From Embleya sp040605455 (GTDB lineage: Bacteria > Actinomycetota > Actinomycetes > Streptomycetales > Streptomycetaceae), in NCBI RefSeq assembly GCF_040605455.1, contig NZ_JBEXCV010000026.1:1-64000 (forward strand): a stretch of DNA of 64,000 nucleotides. Reading direction: 5' to 3'. Under the pieces are notes generated by a model, which was not told the origin of the DNA, searched no databases, and was given only the letters and a program-made list of their open reading frames with translations. Within the stretch, counting starts at the first letter, position 1. Each line of letters opens with the position of its first letter. This document shows positions 42,618-51,156 of this stretch, in pieces. A program made the translations under genes and the position numbers.

Positions 42618-43973
42618 GGGTTTTCGGGAGGGCCGTCGGCGCAGCACGAGTACCGCGAGACCGGCGCCGAGCACGATCGCCGCGGACAGCCCCGCCCAGA
42701 CCAGCGAGCCGTCGAAGGCCGAGGATTTCTCCTCTTCCCCGGACGAGTCGATGAGCTTGTGTTCGGTCCGGATCAGGTTGCGCGTGGCCGGTGACTCGTT
42801 CGCCGGCGGGGTCGAGGGTCGATCAAGGCCGAGAGTGTTCGCGTCCTGCACGTACACCGGGCCGGGTTCCTTGTTGCCGGCCACCGACACGTCGACGGCC
42901 AGTGGGCGCGACTCGCCTTCCCCCTGGGCCGCTACGGCGATGTAGTACCAGCCGGGCAGCATGTCGGCGACCTCTTGTTGCCGGTCGCTGCGATTGAGGA
43001 AGCGCACCGGTCGGGTGGCGAAGGGATTCTGTCCCTTGGCGAAGATGTGCTCGGTGTCGTGCACGCCCCACGAGTCCTGAGCCAGCTGCTCGCGGATGGG
43101 ATTGTAGAAGTGGGTCTGTACTCCGATGATCTGCTTCCCACCGCCGACCCGGGTCTGGAAGGCGAGGCTCTGGCCCCAATCGAGGTGAACCCGGTAGAAG
43201 GCCCACTCCCCCGGGGCGAGGGTGTCGGTGTAGTGGCCGGAATCGGGCAGGGTGGTCGCCGAGGCGAACGAGCCGCCGCCGACCACCGGTCGCGCCACGC
43301 CGCCCGGCTCGGTGTATCGCGCGATGTCGGCTTCGGCGGGACCTTGGTCCAGGGCCTGCGGTTCGAGCAGCACCTGGAGTTCAAGCGGCGCCGGGGGTCC
43401 CGTGCCGCGGCGGGTCACCGAGAACACCTGCCGTCCCGGTCGAACACATCCGTTGGCATCGGTACCGGAGGCCGTCCAACGCACGGAGGCCGTGACGACC
43501 TTGGACAGGTTCTGGTCGAGGCCGGTATCCGAGGTGCAGACGCCGGAACCACGCTCGCCGATCTGCTTGACGTCGAGCGCTTCGAGGCCCTTGATCCTGC
43601 TGACGGTGGTGCCCGAGACGTAGGCGGTATGGCCTGCGGGCACGTCCACGGCGTAGTACTTCACTTCCTTGTCGGCCAACTCGTCCAGGTAGCTCCCGGG
43701 AGCCAGCGCCGCGGCGCGAGCCGGATCCGAGCCACCGTCGACCGCGACCCCCGTCGGTTCGTAGCCGCGCGGCGCGGTCTTGGCGACATTGATCCCAGTC
43801 TCCGGCTCGGCCCGCTCGTTCATCGAACCGGAGGCGTCCGGCACAAGCATCACCGGGGCCGGTCCTTCGAGTTCGGCCGCTTGGGCGGACAGCCCGCCGG
43901 TGAGTGCCGACGCGGCACCGAGCGCGACCGTGAGGGCGGCGGCCGCGCAAGCCGGAAGTGCTCTGGATCTCAT
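42615..43973 (-). CDS. Surface protein with collapsed VWA domain, C-terminal membrane anchor
   Basis: The protein is 452 residues from ATG 43973 (no clear SD). A signal peptide ends near AQAAEL (about 34). PVMLVPDASGSMNERAEPET then shows the VWA MIDAS motif, but within a dozen residues the chain moves into RGYEPTGVAVDGGSD, so some 170 residues of VWA core are missing. Two beta-rich domains follow with FYNPIREQL, matching the exoprotein of 38617-39750, and a membrane helix (LVWAGLSAAIVLGAGLAVLV) with a basic tail. It is divergent from the type IV secretion operon. The stop codon lies in an 8-bp tandem array. Confidence 0.85.
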   Translation of the reverse strand: MRSRALPACAAAALTVALGAASALTGGLSAQAAELEGPAPVMLVPDASGSMNERAEPETGINVAKTAPRGYEPTGVAVDGGSDPARAAALAPGSYLDELADKEVKYYAVDVPAGHTAYVSGTTVSRIKGLEALDVKQIGERGSGVCTSDTGLDQNLSKVVTASVRWTASGTDANGCVRPGRQVFSVTRRGTGPPAPLELQVLLEPQALDQGPAEADIARYTEPGGVARPVVGGGSFASATTLPDSGHYTDTLAPGEWAFYRVHLDWGQSLAFQTRVGGGKQIIGVQTHFYNPIREQLAQDSWGVHDTEHIFAKGQNPFATRPVRFLNRSDRQQEVADMLPGWYYIAVAAQGEGESRPLAVDVSVAGNKEPGPVYVQDANTLGLDRPSTPPANESPATRNLIRTEHKLIDSSGEEEKSSAFDGSLVWAGLSAAIVLGAGLAVLVLRRRPSRKP

Positions 43974-44519
43974 GTCCGGGAATGTAGATCGAATTGCAGT
44001 CGCAAACAAGAGATTCGCTAGTAGAAATTTTGGTGCGCCTACAAGCGCCCCGTTTGCCTTGATTGAGCAGCTTATGGAGCGTATGACCAGCTCGTTTTCG
44101 ACTCCATGCAGCCCCCGCCTGCCCTGTGCGGGCCGACCATCGCACGACCGGACCGGCGTTGCAGTTGCAAACATCCGGTCGGTGATCACGAAGGTGCCTG
44201 CCGCTCGCGGCAACGCGCACATTCACTGTGCACATCGAAACTCATATTCGCCCGATCGGCGCTTTGCCAGTGCAATGTATAACCGGAAAACCGAATCGGT
44301 GGCCGCTCGCGCTCTTGTACTCTTGCCGCAGGAATCCGATGCGACCCGACCGGTCTCCGGAGCCGAACAAGGGCGAATAATCGGCGCAATCGAGATATCA
44401 CCCTCCCAAGGTGCAGTGGCGTACACCTGCGTGCGGCCGCCCGGAGGGCGGGCACGTTCGCATCGCATGAAATCCACATGCGAGAAAGAGCCGATCCAAG
44501 AGTTGAGGCTGGAGGTGCG
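43974..44519. other. AT-richer divergent regulatory gap upstream of the secretion operon
   Basis: About 545 bp with distinctly lower GC than the rest of the window (for example near 43981-44110 and 44220-44290). No gene is supported. It must contain promoters for the surface protein (minus) and the secretion operon (plus). Its composition is unlike the flanks and could mark an insertion edge or a protein-binding region. Confidence 0.55.
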
Positions 44520-45140
44520 ATGAGCAAACCGACGGTAACCAATCCGTGGATCACCGCCACCGTCACCGAAACGCCCGAGGTCTTGGACCCGCAGCCGGCC
44601 CCGTCGCCCACGATGATGCCGACTCGGCCTCGGCCCGGAGCGGTACTACCTCCGCACGACGGTGGTCTACCGATTCGACACCTCGACCCGAACGAGCAGG
44701 CGCCGTGGTGGTGGCTGGGCTGCCACGGTGGTGCCGGTGTCGGCATGTTGAGCGCCACGTTCCCCGACGGTCGGGACGCGGATCGGCACTGGCCGGTCCC
44801 CGGTGACGGCACGTCGACGAGCGTCCTGCTCGTCGCCCGCACCAACGTCCCGGGTCTGCGGGCGGCGCAGACGGCCGCCCGGCAGTGGGCCTCGGGAGGC
44901 GTGCCGCAGGTCCGGTTGCTCGGCCTGGTGGCGGTAGCCGACGCGCCCGGCACCCTGCCCAAACCGTTGCGCGATCTGCTGAAGCTGGTGGCCGGGGCCT
45001 TTCCCCGTACCTGGGCCGTCCCATGGATGGAACCGTGGAGATTCGGCGAAACACCTCCGGTCGCCGAACTTCCGAAACCGCTGGCCCGGCTGGCCGGGGA
45101 TCTAAGCCACGTTGTTGCGAGAAACCGAGGCTCCTGGTGA
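44520..45140 (+). CDS. First gene of the type IV secretion operon: degenerate P-loop-like protein
   Basis: The protein is 206 residues from ATG 44520, with GGAGG five bases upstream. A Pro/Thr-rich start of about 65 residues is followed by WWWLGCHGGAGVGMLSATF, which resembles a ParA/MinD-type P-loop but lacks the lysines. The strand VLLVARTNVPGLRAAQTAARQW and VRLLGLVAVADAPGTLPKPL fit such a fold. I recall similar small proteins (DUF6668-like) in actinomycete conjugation clusters, but that name is unsure. It overlaps the next gene by GTGA. Confidence 0.75.
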   Translation: MSKPTVTNPWITATVTETPEVLDPQPAPSPTMMPTRPRPGAVLPPHDGGLPIRHLDPNEQAPWWWLGCHGGAGVGMLSATFPDGRDADRHWPVPGDGTSTSVLLVARTNVPGLRAAQTAARQWASGGVPQVRLLGLVAVADAPGTLPKPLRDLLKLVAGAFPRTWAVPWMEPWRFGETPPVAELPKPLARLAGDLSHVVARNRGSW

Positions 45141-45472
45141 TATCTACTGTTTTCGCTGCGATCAATGGAATTCAGGCATGGGCAACCGACGATGATAAGC
45201 CTCCGTCGCCGCCACCCCCCGGCAAGCCGAACATGCCGAATCCGAAGACTTTCACGCCGAATAAAGATCTCACCGACGGCATCGCAAATATTGCCGGCGT
45301 GGTGTCCTACGGAATCCTCGTCTTCTCGTTCCTGGTCGCCCTTGTATGCACAGGCATGATTTGGAAGGCGCACAAGGACGGCGGGCAGGCGTCCTTCGTC
45401 GGACTCGGCATGGCAATGCTCACGGTGATTGTTTCCGGCAGCCTGGCCACCATCTTCAACCAGGTGACCTGA
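45137..45472 (+). CDS. VirB2/TrbC-like small membrane protein (possible pilin-type subunit)
   Basis: The protein is 111 residues from GTG 45137, overlapping the previous stop. An N-terminal hydrophobic start (ISTVFAAINGIQAWA) and a Pro-rich linker (PPSPPPPGKPNMPNP) precede two membrane helices (ILVFSFLVALVCTGMIW and FVGLGMAMLTVIVSGSLATI). Size, position and the two-helix layout match VirB2-like or TrbC-like components of type IV systems. Sequence identity to known pilins is not obvious, so the role is inferred from layout. Confidence 0.75.
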   Translation: MISTVFAAINGIQAWATDDDKPPSPPPPGKPNMPNPKTFTPNKDLTDGIANIAGVVSYGILVFSFLVALVCTGMIWKAHKDGGQASFVGLGMAMLTVIVSGSLATIFNQVT

Positions 45473-45530
45473 CCCGCGAACCCGTCCCCTTTTTTCACCG
45501 TGATTCGCGGCCCCATTCGGAGTAGAGCGC

Positions 45531-46325
45531 ATGGCCTGGTTGAGAAAGGAACAGTCGGCATCGAGCGGATATGACGACGAAGGCAGCCGTTTCGCACAGC
45601 CCGGCTTCATCGCATCCGCACTTGTCATCCTGTTCGTCGTCCTCAGTGCCGTCTATCTCGCCGTGGCGGGCGGGGACGGAAAATCTCGAGCCGCCCCGCC
45701 TACCACATCGCCCAACGTCGCCCCGGTGACGCTCGCACCCATCCCGGACTCGGTGTCCGTCGATGCGAACGCGTGTCCCGTCACGCAGGTAGCGGATGTG
45801 ACCCGCCCGACCCAACCCCCCCGGGATGTCGCGTGGCAGTCGTTCCGCACGGTACTGGTCCCGGCCTCTTCGACAGCCGGGCCCCTGGTCACCCAAGGCG
45901 ACGTGGCTCGCTGCTATCAACAGACGCCCACCGGCGCTCTGTTGGCGACCGCGCAGATCACGATCCGGTACGCCTTCGCGGAGAACTGGCGCAGAGTGGT
46001 CGCCGAGCAGGTCGTACCCGGGCCGAACGCGGACGCCTATTCGCTGCCGCGCATCGAACAGGAGTTGACCCGTGGCGCCCCGCGCCCACCAGAGCCGGGG
46101 AGCCTGTCACAGATCGCCGGTTTCAAGTTCGTCGCCTTCAGCTTCCAATCCGCTTCCCTGGAAATCGCACGCCGTACACCGGCCGGAAATTTGCAGGCGT
46201 TCGTGCACACGGTCGTCTGGACGAACGGCGACTGGAAATTGGAACTCCAGCCGGACGGTGCCGATGCGCCGATAGGTAGAAATCTGATCTCGCTGGAAGG
46301 GTTCATTCCCTGGGGGGGCTCTTAA
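45531..46325 (+). CDS. VirB8/TcpC-like bitopic protein of the secretion channel
   Basis: The protein is 264 residues from ATG 45531, with GGAG upstream. A cytoplasmic start with one membrane helix near 26-46 (FIASALVILFVVLSAVYLAV) is followed by an extracellular domain of about 200 residues with alternating strands (ATAQITIRYAFAENWRRVVA, FVAFSFQSASLEIARRT) and a terminal WTNGDWKLELQPDG. This resembles the NTF2-like fold of VirB8/TcpC proteins that scaffold the channel. The function is inferred from topology and neighbours. Confidence 0.75.
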   Translation: MAWLRKEQSASSGYDDEGSRFAQPGFIASALVILFVVLSAVYLAVAGGDGKSRAAPPTTSPNVAPVTLAPIPDSVSVDANACPVTQVADVTRPTQPPRDVAWQSFRTVLVPASSTAGPLVTQGDVARCYQQTPTGALLATAQITIRYAFAENWRRVVAEQVVPGPNADAYSLPRIEQELTRGAPRPPEPGSLSQIAGFKFVAFSFQSASLEIARRTPAGNLQAFVHTVVWTNGDWKLELQPDGADAPIGRNLISLEGFIPWGGS

Positions 46326-46328
46326 AAC

Positions 46329-48029
46329 GTGGAGCGGAAAATATGGCGGGTCGCGCGGCCTCGGGCCGCACGCCGCCCGACCCGTCGCAGAGCCTTCTTG
46401 ATGCCGGCGCGTGTCGCTGTGGTCTTCGGCTTCGTTCTGTCCTTCCTCGTCCTGCAAAGCGGTCAGCCCAGCAGTGCCGTGGATAAATATGACAAATCTT
46501 GCGTCTGGTTTCCGGACAATGCCGCAGGATCGAAATGGACCTTCTATTGTCCGGCCGAGGATTCCTCCAAGAAGGATGAAACCGGCGTATGGGCCGGTTT
46601 TCAGCTCATCGGCGGCGACACGGCCAAGGCCAAGAAAGACCTGGACAAGTGGCGCAAGGACGAACTCAACCTCACCGGTAAGGCACTGGAAGCGGCCGGA
46701 GGTCTCGGAAACGAGCCCAATACGCTGGACGCGCCGCAGAACAGATCCTTCATGCTGGACGGCGCTGAGAACGCCCAGAGCCCGTGCGTCCTGATGGACG
46801 GAAAGCATGGGGGCGCCAAGGAGAAGCGCGAGGTCAAGTGCGTCGAGGTGCGGGAAATGCTGATGAAGGGGGAGCATCCCTGCAATCTCGCACCGGCGCC
46901 GTCGCGCGGGCTGTGCGGGCAGGATCACCGGTCCTGGGACGAATGGGGAAAACATCAAGGCGACACGCTGACGTGCGACAACACCTCGAAGATCTCGGCC
47001 TGCCCCGAAAATAATGCGACCGCGCAGAATGCGGCGAAGGGTGAAGACACCAAATTCTTGAACGAACCCATAACGTACATTCGGGACCAGAGCAAGAGCG
47101 CAGTGCGCACGACGTTGTTGTGGTGGATCAAGGCGCCGGATCCCTTGATCAGCGAAAGCGACAAAACGGACTGCGACGAGATGACCGGCAAGTACACGGA
47201 CCGCACGAAACCATATCCGTGCAGCAGGAACACCACCGACTTCCTCACCCGGCACACGAACCCGTTCACCTACTTCCTGGCACTGGCCTGCGTCATATTC
47301 GCCGGCTTCAAGCTCGCGTACACGCGCGACGCGAGCTCGGTGAAGGATGTCGTCAAGGGAACCATCACTCTCGTGCTGGTCACCGGCAGCGCGCTCTTCC
47401 TGGTCAATGTCGCCGTCAGAGCCTGTCAGGCATTCACCGATTGGATCGTCGTGCGAGGTCTCAGTCCGGAGACCAACGGCGCAGCCAACCCGGACCTCGC
47501 ACTCCAAGACGCCGCGGACAGATTCGCGCAGAGTCTGGAGGGGTTCAATGCCATCGTGCTCTTCCTCCTGGCCGCGTTGGTCATCATTTCGTCCAACATG
47601 GTCCAGTACTTCTACATGACGGCCCGCTTGTTTTTCGTGATCGTGCTGACCGGGACACTTCCGCTGACCGCCGCAGCCACCTCGACGGCGGCCGGCAGAA
47701 ACCTGTTCCAGCGGCACATCTCGTATCTGGTCGCCTTCATCTTCGTGAAGCCCGCATCAATGATCATCTTCGTCGCGGGCGCCCGGCTCTGGGCACCACC
47801 GGGATATCAGGGTCTGGACCCCAGCGATCAGTTCCGCGGCTTGTTCGTGCTCGCACTGGTCACCCTGGTCGGTCCCGCGACCGTCCGGGTCGTCTTCGCC
47901 ATGACCGGCCCGGCGGCCGGCTCCAACGCGGCGAACCTCGGTGCGGCGAGCGCCATCCTGACAGTCGGCGCGAGGAGCGTCGGAGCCGCATCGAACCTGG
48001 TGCGACACCGGAACCAAGGGGGCAACTGA
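46329..48029 (+). CDS. VirB6/TrbL-like polytopic channel protein with cysteine-rich exodomain
   Basis: The protein is 566 residues from GTG 46329. A signal or first helix lies near 25-45, then an exodomain of 240 residues with at least ten cysteines (KSCVWFPD, FYCP, SPCVLMD, HPCNL). A C-terminal half with five to six membrane helices (FTYFLALACVIFAGFKLAYT, VVKGTITLVLVTGSALFLVN, VLFLLAALVIISSNMVQYFY and others) resembles VirB6/TrbL. The exodomain shares spacing and several residues with the protein at 51157. The stop overlaps the next start as TGATG. Codon use has more A/T at third positions than its neighbours. Confidence 0.85.
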   Translation: MERKIWRVARPRAARRPTRRRAFLMPARVAVVFGFVLSFLVLQSGQPSSAVDKYDKSCVWFPDNAAGSKWTFYCPAEDSSKKDETGVWAGFQLIGGDTAKAKKDLDKWRKDELNLTGKALEAAGGLGNEPNTLDAPQNRSFMLDGAENAQSPCVLMDGKHGGAKEKREVKCVEVREMLMKGEHPCNLAPAPSRGLCGQDHRSWDEWGKHQGDTLTCDNTSKISACPENNATAQNAAKGEDTKFLNEPITYIRDQSKSAVRTTLLWWIKAPDPLISESDKTDCDEMTGKYTDRTKPYPCSRNTTDFLTRHTNPFTYFLALACVIFAGFKLAYTRDASSVKDVVKGTITLVLVTGSALFLVNVAVRACQAFTDWIVVRGLSPETNGAANPDLALQDAADRFAQSLEGFNAIVLFLLAALVIISSNMVQYFYMTARLFFVIVLTGTLPLTAAATSTAAGRNLFQRHISYLVAFIFVKPASMIIFVAGARLWAPPGYQGLDPSDQFRGLFVLALVTLVGPATVRVVFAMTGPAAGSNAANLGAASAILTVGARSVGAASNLVRHRNQGGN

Positions 48030-49528
48030 TGAGTAACGTCACCAGCCACGACGTTCGCACATATGGAAACTGGCAGAAGCCGATCTCGCCGGGTCTGGGC
48101 CGCTTGGGCTTCATCGGCACCGTGGCCGGCATCGGTGGCCTGCTGCTCGTCATCCTGGTGATGATGATCTCGTTCGTCGGCGCCCTCGTCGTGGGCGTGC
48201 TCATCGCCCTCGCCCTGCTGCCGATGGTCATGCGCGACAAACACGGTCGCAACGGCTTCCAATGGGCTGCCGCCCGTGTCTCGTGGAGCGCGGGCAAGGC
48301 CCAGGGAGCCCACCTGTACCGATCGGGCCCGCTCGGTCGGCTCTTTCTCGGCACCTGCAAGCTCCCCGGCCTCGCCGCCGCCTCCAAACTCCACGAGGCG
48401 CACGACGCGTACGGCCGACCGTTCGCCCTCGTCACCATTCCCGCGACCAATCACCACACCGTCGTCCTCACCTGCAGCGCCGACGGTGCCTCCCTGGTCG
48501 ATCCCGACCAGGTGGACACGTGGGTCGCCTACTGGGGCCTGTGGCTGTCCCAGATCGGCCACGAGCCCGGTCTCGTGGCGGCTTCGGTCACCATCGAGGC
48601 CGCACCCGACACCGGCGAGCGTCTGCGCGGCGAGATCGACGGCAATGTGGTCGCCGGGGCGCCTTCGCTCGCCAAGCAGGTGCTGGAGGAAGTGAGCGAG
48701 GCGTACGGACAGGGATCGGCACAGATGTCGACGCGGGTGGCGCTCACGTACTCGGGGGCCGCGCGAGGAGCACGGGCACGTCGCAACGCCGAGGAGATGG
48801 CGGTCGATCTGGGCATGCGGCTCCCCGGACTGTGCAGCAGCCTGCAGATGACCGGGGCCGGCCCGGCCCGGCCGATGACGGGTCGGGAGTTGACCGAACT
48901 GGTCCGGGTCGCCTACGACCCGAGCGTGGCCACCTTCATCGATCAGGCCCGTTCCAAGCGCACGAGTGATCTGCGTTGGGACGACGCGGGCCCAACGGCC
49001 ACCGAGGAATCGTGGGGCCACTACCGGCACGACAGTGCCTTCTCGGTCACGTGGGCGATGTCGGAGGCTCCTCGCGGCGAGGTGTACTCGAGTGTCCTCA
49101 CCCGACTGGTGTCTCCGCACCCGGACATCATGCGCAAGCGAGTGACCCTGTTGTACCGGCCGCACGATCCCGCGACGTCGGCTCGACTGGTGGAACGCGA
49201 CCGCAAGGACGCCATGTTCAAGGCGAAGCAGTCCAAGGTCGCCAATGCCCGCGACTCGATCGCGGTCCAAGCCGCCGAGCAGGCCGCCCGCGAAGAGGCG
49301 ACCGGCGCCGGACTCGTTCGATTCGCGATGCTGATAACCGCCACTGTCAACGACGCCGCCGACATCAAACTCGCGGCGTCCGCGGTGGACAACCTCACCG
49401 CATCGTCCCGAATTCTCGTGCGGCGCGTCTACGGCTCGCAGGCCTCCGCGTTCGCGGCGGCACTCCCGTTGGGACTGGTTCTCCCCAACCATCTCAAGCT
49501 CCCGCAAGCCCTGCGTGAAGCGGCGTGA
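48029..49528 (+). CDS. SCO6880-family protein (PrgI/TcpE-like membrane unit plus VirB4 N-terminal-like domain)
   Basis: This 499-residue protein has two adjoining membrane helices near 28-70 (FIGTVAGIGGLLLVILVMMI, FVGALVVGVLIALALLPMVM), like PrgI/TcpE proteins. A large soluble domain follows that resembles the N-terminal half of VirB4 (DAYGRPFALVTIPATNHHTV, MSTRVALTYS, RELTELVRVAYDPS). There is no Walker motif, which is supplied by the next gene. This is the SCO6880 family known from S. coelicolor. Together the two genes replace a single VirB4. ATG 48029 overlaps the previous stop. Confidence 0.9.
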   Translation: MSNVTSHDVRTYGNWQKPISPGLGRLGFIGTVAGIGGLLLVILVMMISFVGALVVGVLIALALLPMVMRDKHGRNGFQWAAARVSWSAGKAQGAHLYRSGPLGRLFLGTCKLPGLAAASKLHEAHDAYGRPFALVTIPATNHHTVVLTCSADGASLVDPDQVDTWVAYWGLWLSQIGHEPGLVAASVTIEAAPDTGERLRGEIDGNVVAGAPSLAKQVLEEVSEAYGQGSAQMSTRVALTYSGAARGARARRNAEEMAVDLGMRLPGLCSSLQMTGAGPARPMTGRELTELVRVAYDPSVATFIDQARSKRTSDLRWDDAGPTATEESWGHYRHDSAFSVTWAMSEAPRGEVYSSVLTRLVSPHPDIMRKRVTLLYRPHDPATSARLVERDRKDAMFKAKQSKVANARDSIAVQAAEQAAREEATGAGLVRFAMLITATVNDAADIKLAASAVDNLTASSRILVRRVYGSQASAFAAALPLGLVLPNHLKLPQALREAA

Positions 49529-49577
49529 CGCGTCGAGTCCCCGGAACACTCGTTTCGGAACAAGGGAGTTGAGTCCG

Positions 49578-51155
49578 TTGACGAACAACACTTCGGTCGA
49601 TCACACCACCGCCTTCGGCGAATCGGCGCCCACCGCGGCATTGCCGGCGCCGGACATAGCGCGCAAGCGTTGGGGCCGAAAGTCAAGTCGGCCCGCCGAT
49701 GCCGCCGGCAAGCAACCTCGGCCGCAGATTCGACGGCCGGGACCGAGGGGCTTTCGCGGCTGGGGTCAGGGGGCACCCGCGTACGTCGAGACCCCCCCGG
49801 AATGGCGGGGTACCACGGTGCAGGTCTGCGGACTGTGGCCCTTCGGCGCGGGCTCGGGCACACCCGGCGTCGGCGTACCGCTGGGCCGGTCCCTGGCCGG
49901 CGGCGCCACGGTGTGCTGCGACCCGATCAGTTGGTTCACGCGTGCCAACCTGTTGCTGAACCCCAGTGAGTTCGTGCTCGGCAAGCCTGGACTCGGCAAG
50001 TCCACGATCGTGCGAAGGCAGGCTCTGGGGCTCGCCGGATACGGCGTCAATCCCGTCGTCTTCGGCGACCTCAAGCCCGACTATGTGGATCTGATCCAAG
50101 CCCTCGACGGTCAGGTCATCACGCTGGGGCGCGGGCGCGGCTATCTCAATGTGCTCGACCCCGGAGAAGTGACCGAGGCAGCCGCACGGCTCCCGCTCAA
50201 AGCGCGGCAGGCACTCCTGGCGGAGGCGCACGGCAGGCGATTGAACGCGGTGGCCTCGCTGATCACCGTCTTGCGCGGGCAGCCGCCGACGGACCGCGAG
50301 GAAAGCATCCTCAACGCCGCGCTGACGGTCCTGCACGACCGACACGACGGCGTTCCGGTGATGGCGGATCTGGTGCGGTTGTTGCGGGAGGCCCCCGACC
50401 CGGTCCGTGCGGTGGCGTTGGATCGCGGTGATCTCGCCCGCTACCGGGACATCACCGAGGGCCTGGAAGCGTCGCTGGTCGGTCTGCTCGGCGGCGGGCG
50501 ACTGGGTGAACTCTTCGCGCACCCCACCACCGAGGCCATGCACCACGACCGCCCGGTGTGCTTCGACGTCAGCAGCATCGACGACTCCGAGGGCCAACTT
50601 CAGGCCGCGGCCCTGCTGGCCTGTTGGAGCTATGGGTTCGGCGCCATCTCGGTCGCCCAGGCCCTGGCGGACGCCGGACTGGAGCCGCAGCGGCACTACT
50701 TCGTGATCCTGGACGAACTGTGGCGTGTCCTGCGCGCCGGGCGTGGTCTGGTGGACCGGGTCGACGCGCTGACCCGGCTCAACCGCCAACGCGGCGTCGG
50801 CATGGCGATGATCACGCACACCATGTCGGACCTGCTGGCGCTGCCCACCGAAGAGGACCGGATGAAGGCCAAGGGCTTCGTCGAGCGCGCCGGCATGGTC
50901 ATCTGCGGCGGTCTGCCGGCCGCGGAGATGCCGCAGCTGACCGAAGTCGTGAGCATGACGGAGTCGGAGCAGCAGATCATCACCGACTGGTCCACTCCCC
51001 CGTCCTGGGACAGCGAGACGGGCACCGACTCGGCTCCTCCCGGGCGTGGGAAGTTCATGGTCAAGGTGGGCGGGCGTCCCGGCATCCCCGTTCAGGTCGA
51101 ACTCACGCCGTCCGAGCTGCGCATCAACGACACGAACCGCAAATGGACGACGTGA
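49578..51155 (+). CDS. VirB4-type ATPase of the secretion system (ATPase half)
   Basis: The protein is 525 residues from TTG 49578, which has AAGGGAG nine bases upstream; the longer frame from 49515 overlaps the previous gene and lacks a ribosome site. Walker A is GKPGLGKST (about 135-143), Walker B is HYFVILDELWRVL (about 372-384) and the final RecA-like motif is RQRGVGMAMITHTMSDL. It is a hexameric-type AAA+/RecA ATPase that would power assembly or transport. It lacks the N-terminal VirB4 domain, carried instead by the preceding gene. Confidence 0.93.
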   Translation: MTNNTSVDHTTAFGESAPTAALPAPDIARKRWGRKSSRPADAAGKQPRPQIRRPGPRGFRGWGQGAPAYVETPPEWRGTTVQVCGLWPFGAGSGTPGVGVPLGRSLAGGATVCCDPISWFTRANLLLNPSEFVLGKPGLGKSTIVRRQALGLAGYGVNPVVFGDLKPDYVDLIQALDGQVITLGRGRGYLNVLDPGEVTEAAARLPLKARQALLAEAHGRRLNAVASLITVLRGQPPTDREESILNAALTVLHDRHDGVPVMADLVRLLREAPDPVRAVALDRGDLARYRDITEGLEASLVGLLGGGRLGELFAHPTTEAMHHDRPVCFDVSSIDDSEGQLQAAALLACWSYGFGAISVAQALADAGLEPQRHYFVILDELWRVLRAGRGLVDRVDALTRLNRQRGVGMAMITHTMSDLLALPTEEDRMKAKGFVERAGMVICGGLPAAEMPQLTEVVSMTESEQQIITDWSTPPSWDSETGTDSAPPGRGKFMVKVGGRPGIPVQVELTPSELRINDTNRKWTT

Positions 51156-51156
51156 C

